From assembly GCF_001552075.1 (NCBI RefSeq), contig NZ_BCQM01000010.1:37225-101224 (forward strand): a stretch of 64,000 nucleotides of DNA, given 5' to 3'. Origin of the DNA: Arthrobacter luteolus NBRC 107841 (GTDB lineage: Bacteria > Actinomycetota > Actinomycetes > Actinomycetales > Micrococcaceae). A model generated the notes under the pieces. It saw nothing but the letters and a program-made list of their open reading frames with translations, was not told the DNA's origin and ran no database searches. Every line of letters begins with the position of its first letter. Within the stretch, counting starts at the first letter, position 1. This document shows, in pieces, positions 8,730 to 16,567 of this stretch. The position numbers and the translations under genes are program-made.

Positions 8730-9926
8730 GTGACCGAGGAACCGGCAGATAAACCGCTGACCATCCTGATCGCCTGTGACACTTATCCGCCCCACCTGAA
8801 CGGGGCAGCCCAGTTCGGTTTCCGCCTGGCCCAGGGAATGCACGGCAGGGGACACAACGTCCATGTGCTGGCACCCAGCCCCGGCAGCGGCCCGGCCCAT
8901 TCGGAAACGGACGGTCCATGGACCGTGCACCGCCTCCGTTCCCACGGAGTACCCACCCACGAATACTGGCGGATCTGCCTGCCGTGGGAAATCAGGAAGC
9001 ACATCTCGATGCTGCTGGACCGGGTCAAGCCGGACGTTGTGCACATCCAGTGCCACTACATGGTGGGCGAATACACCCTCTATGAAGCCCGCAGGCGCGG
9101 GATCCGTGTGGTCGCGACCAACCACTTCATGCCGGAGAACCTGGACCCGTTCCTGCCCTTCCCCAAATGGTTCAAGCGGATCGTCGCCCGGAACTCGTGG
9201 CGTGACATGGGCCGGGTCATGGGCAGTGCCGCCGTCGTCACCACTCCGACTCCGCTGGCGGCGAAGGCCATGACGGAATACGCATCCCTGCCGGACGTGC
9301 TGCCGCTGTCCAACGGCATTGATGCCTCGGCATACGAAACCCTGCCCGGGGAGGAGATCCAGCGCCCGGATCATCCCACCGTGCTGTTCGTCGGCCGGCT
9401 CGCCGAGGAAAAACACGTGGACGTCATCATCGACGCAGTGGCGAAGACTCCGCGGGAGCTCAACGTGCACGTGGAAATCGTGGGCGGGGGTGAGGTGAAG
9501 TCCGCATTGGTGGCCCAAGCTGCCCGGCTTGGCCTCCAGGACCGGGTGGTGTTCCGCGGGCTGGTGGACGACGCCGAACTCCGCCTGGCCTACCTGCGCG
9601 CAGACCTGTTCTGCATGCCGGGCACCGCCGAACTGCAGTCCCTCGTCACCCTCGAAGCCATGTCCGCCTCGACACCGGTTCTCCTTGCCGACGCCATGGC
9701 GCTCCCGCACCTCGTGGACCACGGCCGCAACGGCTACCTGTTCCAGCCCGGCGACAGCGCCGAGCTGGCCCAGCGGATTACAGAAATCCTGACGCTGCCC
9801 GCTGAGGAGCGCGCTGCCATGGGCCGGCACAGCCGCGCCATGGTGGAGCCGCACAGCCTGGAAGGCACCCTGTCCACCTTCGAGGACCTCTACCGCGGCG
9901 CAAGCAGCGTGGCCGGGATTCCCTAA
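8730..9926 (+). CDS. GT4-family glycosyltransferase
   Basis: The 398-residue GT-B fold protein resembles retaining GT4 enzymes. The N-terminal acceptor domain opens ILIACDTYPPHLNGAAQFGF. The C-terminal nucleotide-sugar domain has LFVGRLAEEKHVDVIIDAV and the E-x7-E segment PGTAELQSLVTLEAMSASTP. Such enzymes build cell-envelope glycolipids or lipoglycans at the inner face of the membrane; the lipid-enzyme neighbours fit that, but donor and acceptor are unknown. GTG 8730 is chosen because AGAGGA sits 7 nt upstream. The frame is open further left to 8571, where it overlaps the previous gene. Confidence 0.88.
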   Translation: MTEEPADKPLTILIACDTYPPHLNGAAQFGFRLAQGMHGRGHNVHVLAPSPGSGPAHSETDGPWTVHRLRSHGVPTHEYWRICLPWEIRKHISMLLDRVKPDVVHIQCHYMVGEYTLYEARRRGIRVVATNHFMPENLDPFLPFPKWFKRIVARNSWRDMGRVMGSAAVVTTPTPLAAKAMTEYASLPDVLPLSNGIDASAYETLPGEEIQRPDHPTVLFVGRLAEEKHVDVIIDAVAKTPRELNVHVEIVGGGEVKSALVAQAARLGLQDRVVFRGLVDDAELRLAYLRADLFCMPGTAELQSLVTLEAMSASTPVLLADAMALPHLVDHGRNGYLFQPGDSAELAQRITEILTLPAEERAAMGRHSRAMVEPHSLEGTLSTFEDLYRGASSVAGIP

Positions 9927-9930
9927 GCCT

Positions 9931-9993
9931 TTACTCGGATGTACTAAGTCTCTATCAGGACGTACTGAGTCTCTACCCGGATGTACTCAGTCC
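9931..9993. repeat. Three tandem 21-bp repeats
   Basis: The cores GGATGTACTAAGTCTCTATCA, GGACGTACTGAGTCTCTACCC and GGATGTACTCAGTC begin at 9937, 9958 and 9979, giving an exact 21-bp period with a few substitutions. Two helical turns per unit would place the copies on one face of the DNA. Function is not known. They lie 5-70 bp after the glycosyltransferase stop. Confidence 0.7.
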
Positions 9994-10040
9994 CGGCCGG
10001 TCCGTGGACTTGCCCCGTTTTGGGACAATCCTTCGAGTCT

Positions 10041-10078
10041 GGAACTTCCCTGCCGCGGCACCGCGGCAGGGAAGTTCC
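10041..10078. repeat. Perfect 18-bp inverted repeat
   Basis: The arm GGAACTTCCCTGCCGCGG (10041-10058) and its exact complement (10061-10078) are separated only by CA. There is no T-run after it, so it is a poor intrinsic terminator by the usual rule. It could still end transcription of the glycosyltransferase operon, act as a DNA site, or be a REP-like element. Confidence 0.8.
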
Positions 10079-10289
10079 GGGCTGGCAGGGAAGTCCCACA
10101 ACGGAGGGGACACCAGAGACTCGCCGGGAGATGCCGAACCCAGCAGAAACTCGCCGAACGATGCCGGAGGGAACCCCTCCTGGAGCGTACCCAGGCCTGG
10201 TATGCCCAGGCCCGTCCGGGAAATTCGGCTGCCGGGCCCGCTGCACCTTAGGATGTCTATACTGCCTGCCGGATACGGCGGGTTCACAC

Positions 10290-10363
10290 GGGGCTGTAGC
10301 TCAGCCGGTCAGAGCAGCGGACTCATAATCCGTGGGTCGTGGGTTCAAGCCCCACCAGCCCTA
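10290..10363 (+). tRNA. tRNA with CAT anticodon (elongator Met or lysidine-type Ile2)
   Basis: A 74-nt cloverleaf. The acceptor GGGGCTG (10290-10296) pairs with CAGCCCT (10356-10362), with a G-U pair at the end, and A is the discriminator. The anticodon loop CTCATAA puts CAT at 10324-10326, the variable loop is GGGTC, and the T arm is GTGGG-TTCAAGC-CCCAC. It lacks the C-A first-pair mismatch and the three G-C pairs of initiator tRNA. Whether it reads AUG or, after lysidine modification, AUA cannot be decided by eye. CCA is not encoded. Confidence 0.92.
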
Positions 10364-10380
10364 CCGTGTTTCCGGGGATT

Positions 10381-10405
10381 CTCGGAGGTATTTGAAGCCT
10401 CCGAG
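10381..10405 (+). terminator. Hairpin just after the CAT tRNA
   Basis: An 8-bp stem (CTCGGAGG / CCTCCGAG) has a 9-nt loop, 17 nt after the tRNA. It is not followed by a clear T-run, so terminator function is uncertain. Confidence 0.4.
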
Positions 10406-10478
10406 GGTTCCCGGTTCTCCTTTAAGTCTGCACAAAGTTCTTAAGTCTGCACACAGTCCGCTGAGCCGCGGCAACAGG

Positions 10479-10511
10479 AACACCCCGGTCTTCGGTCCGG
10501 GGTGTTTTTTT
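10479..10511 (+). terminator. Intrinsic terminator downstream of the CAT tRNA
   Basis: A 10-bp stem (AACACCCCGG, 10479-10488, with its complement 10497-10506) has a UUCG-containing loop. Seven T residues (10505-10511) follow and partly overlap it. This is the clearest terminator for the tRNA unit. Between tRNA and terminator, TTAAGTCTGCACA occurs twice (10422 and 10441). Confidence 0.85.
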
Positions 10512-10584
10512 GTGATCCGCAGGCGCACTGGCCCGGGCCCTGCAGGGAAGGGCGGCCGCGTGGATTGGGGGATTGTGCTTCGAT

Positions 10585-10600
10585 GTTACTCGTGGGTAAC
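10585..10600 (+). promoter_or_regulatory. TetR-type palindrome before the acyl-CoA dehydrogenase gene
   Basis: GTTACTCGTGGGTAAC is a 16-bp imperfect palindrome of the form GTTA-N8-TAAC, centred 64 bp before the start codon. The same GTTA-N8-TAAC geometry occurs twice in the TetR/carboxylase intergenic region of this window. Repressor identity is inferred, not shown. Confidence 0.5.
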
Positions 10601-10656
10601 ATAAGGGCAGCCGGCTTGACTGTCCGGATGAGCCCAGGATCAGCGAAGGACATCTC

Positions 10657-11841
10657 ATGGCAACTATCGACGTCGATAACCTCCCGTACCCGGACGGTGA
10701 CTTCTACGCATTCGAGGACCTGCTCAGCGATAAGGAGCGGGACCGCCTGCATGAGGTCCGGTCCTGGCTCACGGCTGAGGTCAAGCCCCACGCCAACGAC
10801 TGGTGGAACGCCGGGGAATTCCCGATGCACATGATTCCCAAGCTGGCCGAACTCGACGTCGTCTCCCCGGTGTACCGGCAGGGCTATTCGAATCTCTTCG
10901 CCGGTCTCTGCCATGCCGAGTTCACCCGCGCCGACACTTCCTTTGCCACGTTTATGGGCGTGCATGACGGCCTTTTCACCGGGTCGATCGAAGCGCTGGC
11001 CTCCGACGAACAGAAGGAAGCCTGGCTTCCGGATATCTACTCGCTGAAGAAGATCGGCGCCTTTGGGCTCACCGAACCCCTGGGTGGTTCGGATGTCGCC
11101 GGTGGAACCCGCACCACTGCACGGCGCGAGGGCGGAAACTGGATCCTCAATGGAGCCAAGCGCTGGATCGGGAACGCCACGTTCTCCGACTGGGTGGTCA
11201 TTTATGCCCGCGACGAAGCGGACAACCAGGTGAAGGGTTTCCTCGTGGATACCCGGACCGAGGGCTACTCGGCCACCAAGATCGAAAACAAGATCGCGCT
11301 GCGGACCGTGCAGAACGCCGACATTGTGCTGGACAACGTCGTCGTGAGCGATGACTTCCACCTCAAGGGGGCCAACAGCTTCCGGGATACCAACAAGGTT
11401 CTCAAAGTGACCCGGCTTGCCGTTGCCTGGCAGGCCGTCGGCCAGCAGATGGCAGCGTTTGACGTTGCCCGCCGTTATGCGGTGGAGCGGGAGCAGTTCG
11501 GCAAACCGCTGGCTTCCTTCCAGCTGGTGCAGGAGCAGCTGGTGCAGATTCTCGGCAACACGGTCAGCTCGATGGGCATGATGGTCCGCCTGGCCCAGCT
11601 CGAGGATGAGGGCCGTGCCAAGGATGAGCAGTCCGCACTGGCGAAGGCCTTCACCACGGCCCGCATGCGTGAGTCGGTTGCCCTGGGGCGCAGCATCCTC
11701 GGCGGCAACGGAATTGTGACGGACTACGGGATGGCGAAGATTTTCTCCGACGCCGAAGCGATCTACTCCTACGAGGGAACCTACGAGATCAATACCCTGG
11801 TCACCGGCCGGGCGATCACCGGCATCGCCGCATTCGTCTAG
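10657..11841 (+). CDS. Acyl-CoA dehydrogenase, glutaryl-CoA dehydrogenase-like
   Basis: The 394-residue FAD enzyme oxidises an acyl-CoA at C2-C3. Typical ACAD segments are FGLTEPLGGSDVAGGTRTTA, GAKRWIGNATFSDW and REQFGKPLASFQLVQEQL. The catalytic glutamate is in IYSYEGTYEIN. The C-terminal pattern INTLVTGRAITGIAAF resembles glutaryl-CoA dehydrogenases, which also decarboxylate to crotonyl-CoA in lysine/tryptophan breakdown; that substrate is an inference. ATG 10657 follows GAAGGA with 6-nt spacing. The gene stands alone, behind a TetR-like palindrome. Confidence 0.88.
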   Translation: MATIDVDNLPYPDGDFYAFEDLLSDKERDRLHEVRSWLTAEVKPHANDWWNAGEFPMHMIPKLAELDVVSPVYRQGYSNLFAGLCHAEFTRADTSFATFMGVHDGLFTGSIEALASDEQKEAWLPDIYSLKKIGAFGLTEPLGGSDVAGGTRTTARREGGNWILNGAKRWIGNATFSDWVVIYARDEADNQVKGFLVDTRTEGYSATKIENKIALRTVQNADIVLDNVVVSDDFHLKGANSFRDTNKVLKVTRLAVAWQAVGQQMAAFDVARRYAVEREQFGKPLASFQLVQEQLVQILGNTVSSMGMMVRLAQLEDEGRAKDEQSALAKAFTTARMRESVALGRSILGGNGIVTDYGMAKIFSDAEAIYSYEGTYEINTLVTGRAITGIAAFV

Positions 11842-11868
11842 CCGGCTATCCGGTCCGGCCTCCGGTGC

Positions 11869-12627
11869 TTAGGGCCGGGCCGGGCTTCTGCTCCCACCGG
11901 CCGGCGGGAGCAGAACGCTCGGCCGGCGGTCCATGAGATAGCGCAGGGGATCCACATACTCCCCGTCCAGCCGCACTCCCCAATGCAGGCAACTGCGGGG
12001 GCAGTGCGGCTGCCTGCTTTCCGGTGCCTTCGCATCAGCGAGAACCCTGTCAGTGAAAGCCCCATCAGCGGCGCCGCCGGGCAGGCTTCCGCGGAAGTCC
12101 ACCACTCCAATGCTCTGGCCGGCGCTAACCGGTTTCCCCACGGACACGGTGGCCGTAACGGGTTCGAAACTGCTCACCGTCCCATTGCCGTGGTCGACTG
12201 TGAGTACCTGGCGGTCCACCACGTACCCGGTGAACCGGACCGTGCCGTCAGCCGGGCTTCGGACGGCATCACCGGCGGAAGCGGCGAGGTCGACTCCGCG
12301 ATGTCCGGCCAGCCAGCGCTGGCCCGGTTTGTCAAACGGACGGACGACGGCGGGCGCAGGTGCCAGGGGCCAGCTCCACTGGCCGGCGGGAGCCAGCCGG
12401 TCAGCGGGCGCAGCGGGTAATGCGGCGTCCGTCGGCCGGATATCCACGGTGAGCGCCACCAGGAACGCCACCAGGAGTGCCGCGGGCACCGCCGCCAGCA
12501 GTGCAGCAGCGGCAGCAGGGCGACCGCCGGCCCGTGCAGGGTGCGGAGTGGGTTCAGCGCCGCCGGGGGAGGAGCGGCACACTGGATTTCCAACCGGTTT
12601 CTGAGGGTAAGCGGCGTGATCGGACAT
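11869..12627 (-). CDS. M23-type (LytM-like) peptidase domain protein, probably degenerate
   Basis: The 252-residue protein has one N-terminal membrane anchor (AALLAAVPAALLVAFLVALTV) and then an extracytoplasmic M23 domain. The first zinc motif is intact (HRGVDLAA, H-x3-D). The second, normally H-x-H, reads CLHWGVRL, so one histidine is replaced by cysteine. Intact members cut peptidoglycan peptides; loss of this histidine points to reduced activity or to a binding/activator role. ATG 12627 is preferred, and a GTG at 12711 would add 28 residues. It lies next to rpsB on the opposite strand, as in many actinobacteria. Confidence 0.82.
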   Translation of the reverse strand: MSDHAAYPQKPVGNPVCRSSPGGAEPTPHPARAGGRPAAAAALLAAVPAALLVAFLVALTVDIRPTDAALPAAPADRLAPAGQWSWPLAPAPAVVRPFDKPGQRWLAGHRGVDLAASAGDAVRSPADGTVRFTGYVVDRQVLTVDHGNGTVSSFEPVTATVSVGKPVSAGQSIGVVDFRGSLPGGAADGAFTDRVLADAKAPESRQPHCPRSCLHWGVRLDGEYVDPLRYLMDRRPSVLLPPAGGSRSPARP

Positions 12628-13107
12628 GATGCACAGTCCACTCCGGCGCCCGGTAGATCGGGTGACTGTCAACCGGTTTGTGGACCGGCCGGGAACCTGA
12701 GGCAGGAACACCTTGGCTGTGGAGGAGAACGGGACGGAGCGGGGCCGCTGCTGTAGTACACTTGACGAAGCAGTTTGCTGCGTGCTGATTCACTCTGCCC
12801 AGTCAGGATTTCCCGGGTAACCGCCTCAAAACGGTTGACGGAACCCTTTCCGGACGGAGAGCGGAACAGATCCACGCGCCGCATGCTGACTACGCGTGCC
12901 CCAATTATCCATGGTCCCGGTAACGGGAATATGGGTGCGTTCCTGCGGTCCGGTCAACACCGGTAAGGGACGCACGCCGGCATCTGTCACAGGACGACGG
13001 CTGATGGGCACCAGGAGCAGCACCCGCCGGGTGCTTCGCAATCAACCGTCAATGGCAGAAAATCCTGCGTGCGCTCAGCGCCGCCGGCTGCCGGAAGGAG
13101 TGACGAC
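12628..13107. other. Divergent intergenic region carrying the long rpsB leader
   Basis: No gene is supported in these 480 bp between the M23-type gene and rpsB. A weak -10 candidate for rpsB is TACACT at 12757-12762, which would give a 5' UTR of about 340 nt. TTGACG occurs at 12763 and 12835. A long leader fits autoregulation by S2, known for rpsB in other bacteria, but no known leader fold could be drawn with confidence. Confidence 0.35.
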
Positions 13108-13989
13108 ATGCCCGTCGTTACAATGCGCCAGCTGCTCGACAGCGGCGTCCACTTTGGCCACCAGACCCGCCGCTGGAACCCGAAGATGAAGCGCTTCATC
13201 TTCACCGAGCGCAACGGCATCTACATCATCGACCTGCAGCAGTCGCTGTCCTACATCGACCGCGCCTACGAGTTCGTCAAGGCCACCGTTGCCCACGGCG
13301 GAACCGTACTGTTCGTCGGTACCAAGAAGCAGGCCCAGGAAGCCATCGCTGAGCAGGCCACCCGCGTTGGCCAGCCCTACGTCAACCAGCGCTGGCTCGG
13401 TGGCATGCTCACCAACTTCCAGACTGTCGCCAAGCGCATCCAGCGCATGAAGGAACTCGAAGAGATCAACTTCGACGACGTCGCGGCTTCCGGTCACACC
13501 AAGAAGGAGCTCCTGCTCCTCAAGCGTGAACTGACCAAGCTGGAAACCAACCTCGGCGGCATCCGCAACCTGACCAAGGCTCCGTCCGTGGTCTGGATCG
13601 TGGACACCCAGAAGGAACACCTCGCAGTTGACGAGGCCCAGAAGCTGAACATCCCGGTTGTTGCCATCCTCGACAGCAACTGCGATCCGGACGACGTCGA
13701 CTTCCCGATCCCGGGCAACGACGACGCCATCCGCTCCGTCAACCTGCTGACCCGCGTTATTGCTGACGCCGTTGCGGAGGGCCTGATCGCCCGCCACAAC
13801 AAGGCCGGCAACACCGAAGCCCCGGCAGAGCCGCTGGCTGAGTGGGAGCGCGAACTGCTCGAAGGCGCAGCTGCTCCGGCCGCTGAAGCCACCGAAGCAC
13901 CGGCTGCTGAAGCCGCTGAAGCACCGGCCGCCGAAGCTGCAGAAGCACCGGCTGCCGAAGCTCCCGCTGAGGACGCAACGGAGAAGTAA
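13108..13989 (+). CDS. rpsB: 30S ribosomal protein S2
   Basis: A 293-residue S2 of the small ribosomal subunit. Conserved stretches include [48 protein letters not shown] and the C-terminal [19 protein letters not shown]. The C-terminal tail beyond about residue 255 is an Ala/Pro/Glu repeat (units of EAPAAEAA), common in actinobacterial S2 and probably disordered. ATG 13108 has GGAAGGAG about 8 nt upstream and begins at the family start; the upstream in-frame ATG 13069 is not conserved. It forms an operon with tsf. Confidence 0.98.
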   Translation: MPVVTMRQLLDSGVHFGHQTRRWNPKMKRFIFTERNGIYIIDLQQSLSYIDRAYEFVKATVAHGGTVLFVGTKKQAQEAIAEQATRVGQPYVNQRWLGGMLTNFQTVAKRIQRMKELEEINFDDVAASGHTKKELLLLKRELTKLETNLGGIRNLTKAPSVVWIVDTQKEHLAVDEAQKLNIPVVAILDSNCDPDDVDFPIPGNDDAIRSVNLLTRVIADAVAEGLIARHNKAGNTEAPAEPLAEWERELLEGAAAPAAEATEAPAAEAAEAPAAEAAEAPAAEAPAEDATEK

Positions 13990-13998
13990 AACGAAGTC

Positions 13999-14034
13999 CC
14001 CAAAGATGGCTGCCGCGAGGCGGCCATCTTTGGG
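13999..14034 (+). terminator. Stem-loop between rpsB and tsf
   Basis: A perfect 12-bp stem (CCCAAAGATGGC, 13999-14010, with its complement 14023-14034) has a 12-nt loop and no following T-run. It is better seen as an attenuator or mRNA-processing hairpin that adjusts tsf relative to rpsB than as a full terminator. Confidence 0.55.
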
Positions 14035-14124
14035 AAATCTGCTCAGCGCGGCTGGCCGGGATTCCCTGCCGGCCGCGCGGCGGAACAGCACCATTACTTT
14101 TATTACGGGAGGACTGGAGTCCAA

Positions 14125-14964
14125 ATGGCGAACTACACCGCTGCTGATATCAAGGCTCTGCGCGAGCGCACAGGCGCCGGCATGATGGATGTGAAGAAAG
14201 CTCTCGACGAGGCCAACGGCGATGCCGACAAGGCCATGGAGCTCATCCGCATCAAGGGCCTGAAGGGCGCCACCAAGCGCGAAGGCCGTTCGACCGCTGA
14301 GGGCCTGGTTGCTGCCAAGGTCATCGACGGCACCGCCGGCGTGATGATCGAACTCAACTGCGAGACCGACTTCGTCGCCAAGTCCGCCAAGTTCATTGAA
14401 CTGGCAGACCGCGTGCTGGCTGCTGCAATCGAATCCGGCGCTGCCGATGCCGAGACCCTGCTGGCCTACGAAGTTGACGGCAAGCCGCTCTCCGAGATCG
14501 TCGTCGAAGAAGGCGCCATCCTCGGCGAGAAGGTCGTCATCCGCCGCGTAGCACGCGTTGAAGGCAAGACCGTTGACGCTTACCTGCACAAGACCTCCAA
14601 GGATCTGCCGGCACAGGTTGGCGTGCTCTTCGCTGTTGACGGCGAAGGAGACGCTGCCTTCACCGCAGCCCACGACGTCGCAGTCCACACCGCTGCCTAC
14701 GCTCCGACCTACCTGACCCGGGACGAAGTTCCGTCGGACATCGTGGAGAACGAGCGGCGCATCGCGGATGAAACCGCACGCGCCGAAGGCAAGCCGGAAG
14801 CCGCGCTGCCGAAGATCGTCGAAGGCCGCCTGACCGGTTTCTTCAAGGAGATCGTCCTGCTGGACCAGCCATTCGCCAAGGATGCCAAGAAGACTGTCGC
14901 TGCCGTCCTGAACGAAGCCGGCGTCAAGCCGGTTGCTTTCGCCCGGTTCCGCGTAGGCGCCTAA
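14125..14964 (+). CDS. tsf: Elongation factor Ts
   Basis: A 279-residue EF-Ts that recycles EF-Tu by releasing GDP. The N-terminal UBA-like part (YTAADIKALRERTGAGMMDVKKAL) and the TDFVA motif (ELNCETDFVAKS) that contacts EF-Tu are present. Two core subdomains follow. ATG 14125 lies after GGAGGACTGGAG. It is cotranscribed with rpsB and followed by a strong terminator. Confidence 0.98.
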   Translation: MANYTAADIKALRERTGAGMMDVKKALDEANGDADKAMELIRIKGLKGATKREGRSTAEGLVAAKVIDGTAGVMIELNCETDFVAKSAKFIELADRVLAAAIESGAADAETLLAYEVDGKPLSEIVVEEGAILGEKVVIRRVARVEGKTVDAYLHKTSKDLPAQVGVLFAVDGEGDAAFTAAHDVAVHTAAYAPTYLTRDEVPSDIVENERRIADETARAEGKPEAALPKIVEGRLTGFFKEIVLLDQPFAKDAKKTVAAVLNEAGVKPVAFARFRVGA

Positions 14965-15014
14965 GGCCCTAAGCAACTGCGGACGCATCGCGGACGCGCC
15001 ATGATGGCATAGAG

Positions 15015-15046
15015 GGGGTGGCCACCGAAAGGTGGCCACCCCTTTT
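15015..15046 (+). terminator. Intrinsic terminator after tsf
   Basis: A perfect 12-bp stem (GGGGTGGCCACC / GGTGGCCACCCC) is capped by a GAAA tetraloop and followed by TTTT. It ends the rpsB-tsf unit about 50 nt after the tsf stop. Confidence 0.92.
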
Positions 15047-15120
15047 GCCTGTCCGAAACACCTCACTATTCTTGAAAACAGCTGACAAACTTATCCTCAG
15101 CCAATGCCCCGGGAGGCACC

Positions 15121-15852
15121 ATGGATCATGCCCTGAATGAAACCGAAACCCCGCGCCGCCGCGTACTGCTCAAGCTGTCCGGAGAGGTGTTCGGCGGCGG
15201 CAAGCTAGGTGTGGACCCCGAGACGGTACGCGGAGTCGCCAAGCAGATCGCTGCAACGGTCGGCGAGGTCGAAACCGCAATTGTTGTGGGCGGAGGCAAC
15301 TTCTTCCGGGGAGCTGAGCTCTCCCTCAGCGGCATGGACCGCTCACGCGCGGACTACATGGGGATGCTCGGCACGGTGATGAACTGCCTCGCCCTGCAGG
15401 ACTTCCTGGAGCAGGCAGGCGTGGAAACCCGCGTCCAGAGCGCCATCACCATGGGCCAGGTGGCCGAGGCCTACATCCCGCGGCGCGCCATCCGCCACCT
15501 GGAGAAGGGCCGCGTGGTCATCTTCGGTGCCGGTGCCGGACTGCCTTATTTCTCCACGGACACCGTCGCTGCCCAGCGCGCCCTCGAGGTCCATGCCGAC
15601 GAGGTCCTGATGGCGAAGTCAGGTGTGGACGGTGTCTACACCGCTGACCCGAACAAGGACGCCACGGCCACCCGGCTGGAAACGCTGACGTACGACGACG
15701 CGCTGCGCCAGGATATCCGGGTCATGGATCAGACGGCGATGACCATGTGCAAGGACAACGACCTGTCCATGGTGGTGTTCGGCATGGAAGGCGAAGGCAA
15801 CGTCACCCGGGCCATCCGCGGTGAAAAGATCGGAACAGTCGTCTCCAACTAG
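15121..15852 (+). CDS. pyrH: UMP kinase
   Basis: The 243-residue enzyme phosphorylates UMP to UDP in pyrimidine nucleotide synthesis. The amino-acid-kinase fold shows [41 protein letters not shown] and [32 protein letters not shown]. It acts as a hexamer in the cytoplasm. ATG 15121 lies after GGGAGG. The gene follows the tsf terminator, and TTGAAA at 15072 hints at its own promoter. It precedes frr in the conserved pyrH-frr-cdsA order. Confidence 0.98.
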   Translation: MDHALNETETPRRRVLLKLSGEVFGGGKLGVDPETVRGVAKQIAATVGEVETAIVVGGGNFFRGAELSLSGMDRSRADYMGMLGTVMNCLALQDFLEQAGVETRVQSAITMGQVAEAYIPRRAIRHLEKGRVVIFGAGAGLPYFSTDTVAAQRALEVHADEVLMAKSGVDGVYTADPNKDATATRLETLTYDDALRQDIRVMDQTAMTMCKDNDLSMVVFGMEGEGNVTRAIRGEKIGTVVSN

Positions 15853-16009
15853 CGCCTCCCGCCCGGCGGCTGTTCTCCGCCTGCCCACCTGCGGTACCGC
15901 CGCAGGTGCGCAGGCGGGGAGTCGCGCGGGTTAGGATGGTAAGAGAGCCCAACCGTGCCACTGCATGGGTATTTTCCTGCATTGGCCTTCCCTGCACTGA
16001 GGAGACACC

Positions 16010-16567
16010 GTGATCGAAGAGACCTTGAAAGAGGCGGCCGTCAAAATGGACAAGGCTGTGGAGGTCGCCAAGGAGGACTTCTCGACCATCCGGACAGGGC
16101 GCGCAAACCCGGCGCTGTTCTCCCGGGTCCTGGTGGACTACTACGGCTCCCCGACCCAGCTGCAGCAGCTGGCTTCGTTCGCGACGCCGGATGCCCGCAC
16201 GCTCCTGATCACCCCCTACGATGTGACCGCCCTGCGCGCCATTGAGCGGGCTCTGAGCGATTCCGAGGTGGGCGCGAACCCCTCCAACGACGGCAAGGTC
16301 ATCCGCGTCATTATGCCGGAGCTGACCCAGGACCGCCGCAAGGAATACGTCAAGATCGTCCGCGGCAAGGGCGAAGACGCCAAGGTCTCGGTCCGCAACA
16401 TCCGCCGCAAGGCCAAGGATTCACTGGACCGCCTGGTCAAGGACGGCGAAATCGGCGAAGACGACGGCGCGCGTGCCGAAAAGGACCTGGATGCACTGAC
16501 CAAGGCCCACACAGAGTCCATCGATGACCTGCTGAAGCGCAAGGAAGCCGAGCTGCTCGAGGTCTGA
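16010..16567 (+). CDS. frr: Ribosome recycling factor
   Basis: A 185-residue RRF that splits post-termination ribosomes together with EF-G. Typical segments are [52 protein letters not shown] and the C-terminal helix [18 protein letters not shown]. The start is GTG 16010 after GAGGAG at about 6 nt. Its stop TGA shares a base with the ATG of cdsA (TGATG), so the two genes are translationally coupled. TAGGAT at 15933-15938 may be a -10 box. Confidence 0.98.
   Translation: MIEETLKEAAVKMDKAVEVAKEDFSTIRTGRANPALFSRVLVDYYGSPTQLQQLASFATPDARTLLITPYDVTALRAIERALSDSEVGANPSNDGKVIRVIMPELTQDRRKEYVKIVRGKGEDAKVSVRNIRRKAKDSLDRLVKDGEIGEDDGARAEKDLDALTKAHTESIDDLLKRKEAELLEV

Larger units (their letters stand above)
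9927..10289. other. Gene-free region with short tandem repeats and a perfect 18-bp inverted repeat
   Basis: No protein-coding gene is supported. From 9931 there are three copies of a 21-bp unit (cores GGATGTACT 9937, GGACGTACT 9958, GGATGTACT 9979). At 10041-10078 a perfect 18-bp inverted repeat has a 2-nt centre. Part of its right arm (GGCAGGGAAGT) recurs at 10084-10094. TATACT at 10258-10263 is a plausible -10 box for the tRNA that starts at 10290. Confidence 0.6.

Noticed and set aside
13860..13986. Ala/Pro/Glu repeats at the rpsB 3' end as a foreign insertion
   Set aside because: Such tails are widespread in actinobacterial S2 and the frame is intact.
13075..15066. 663-codon open frame antisense to rpsB-tsf
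   Set aside because: It spans two well-defined genes and their gap with no recognisable protein. It is a mirror of codon usage.
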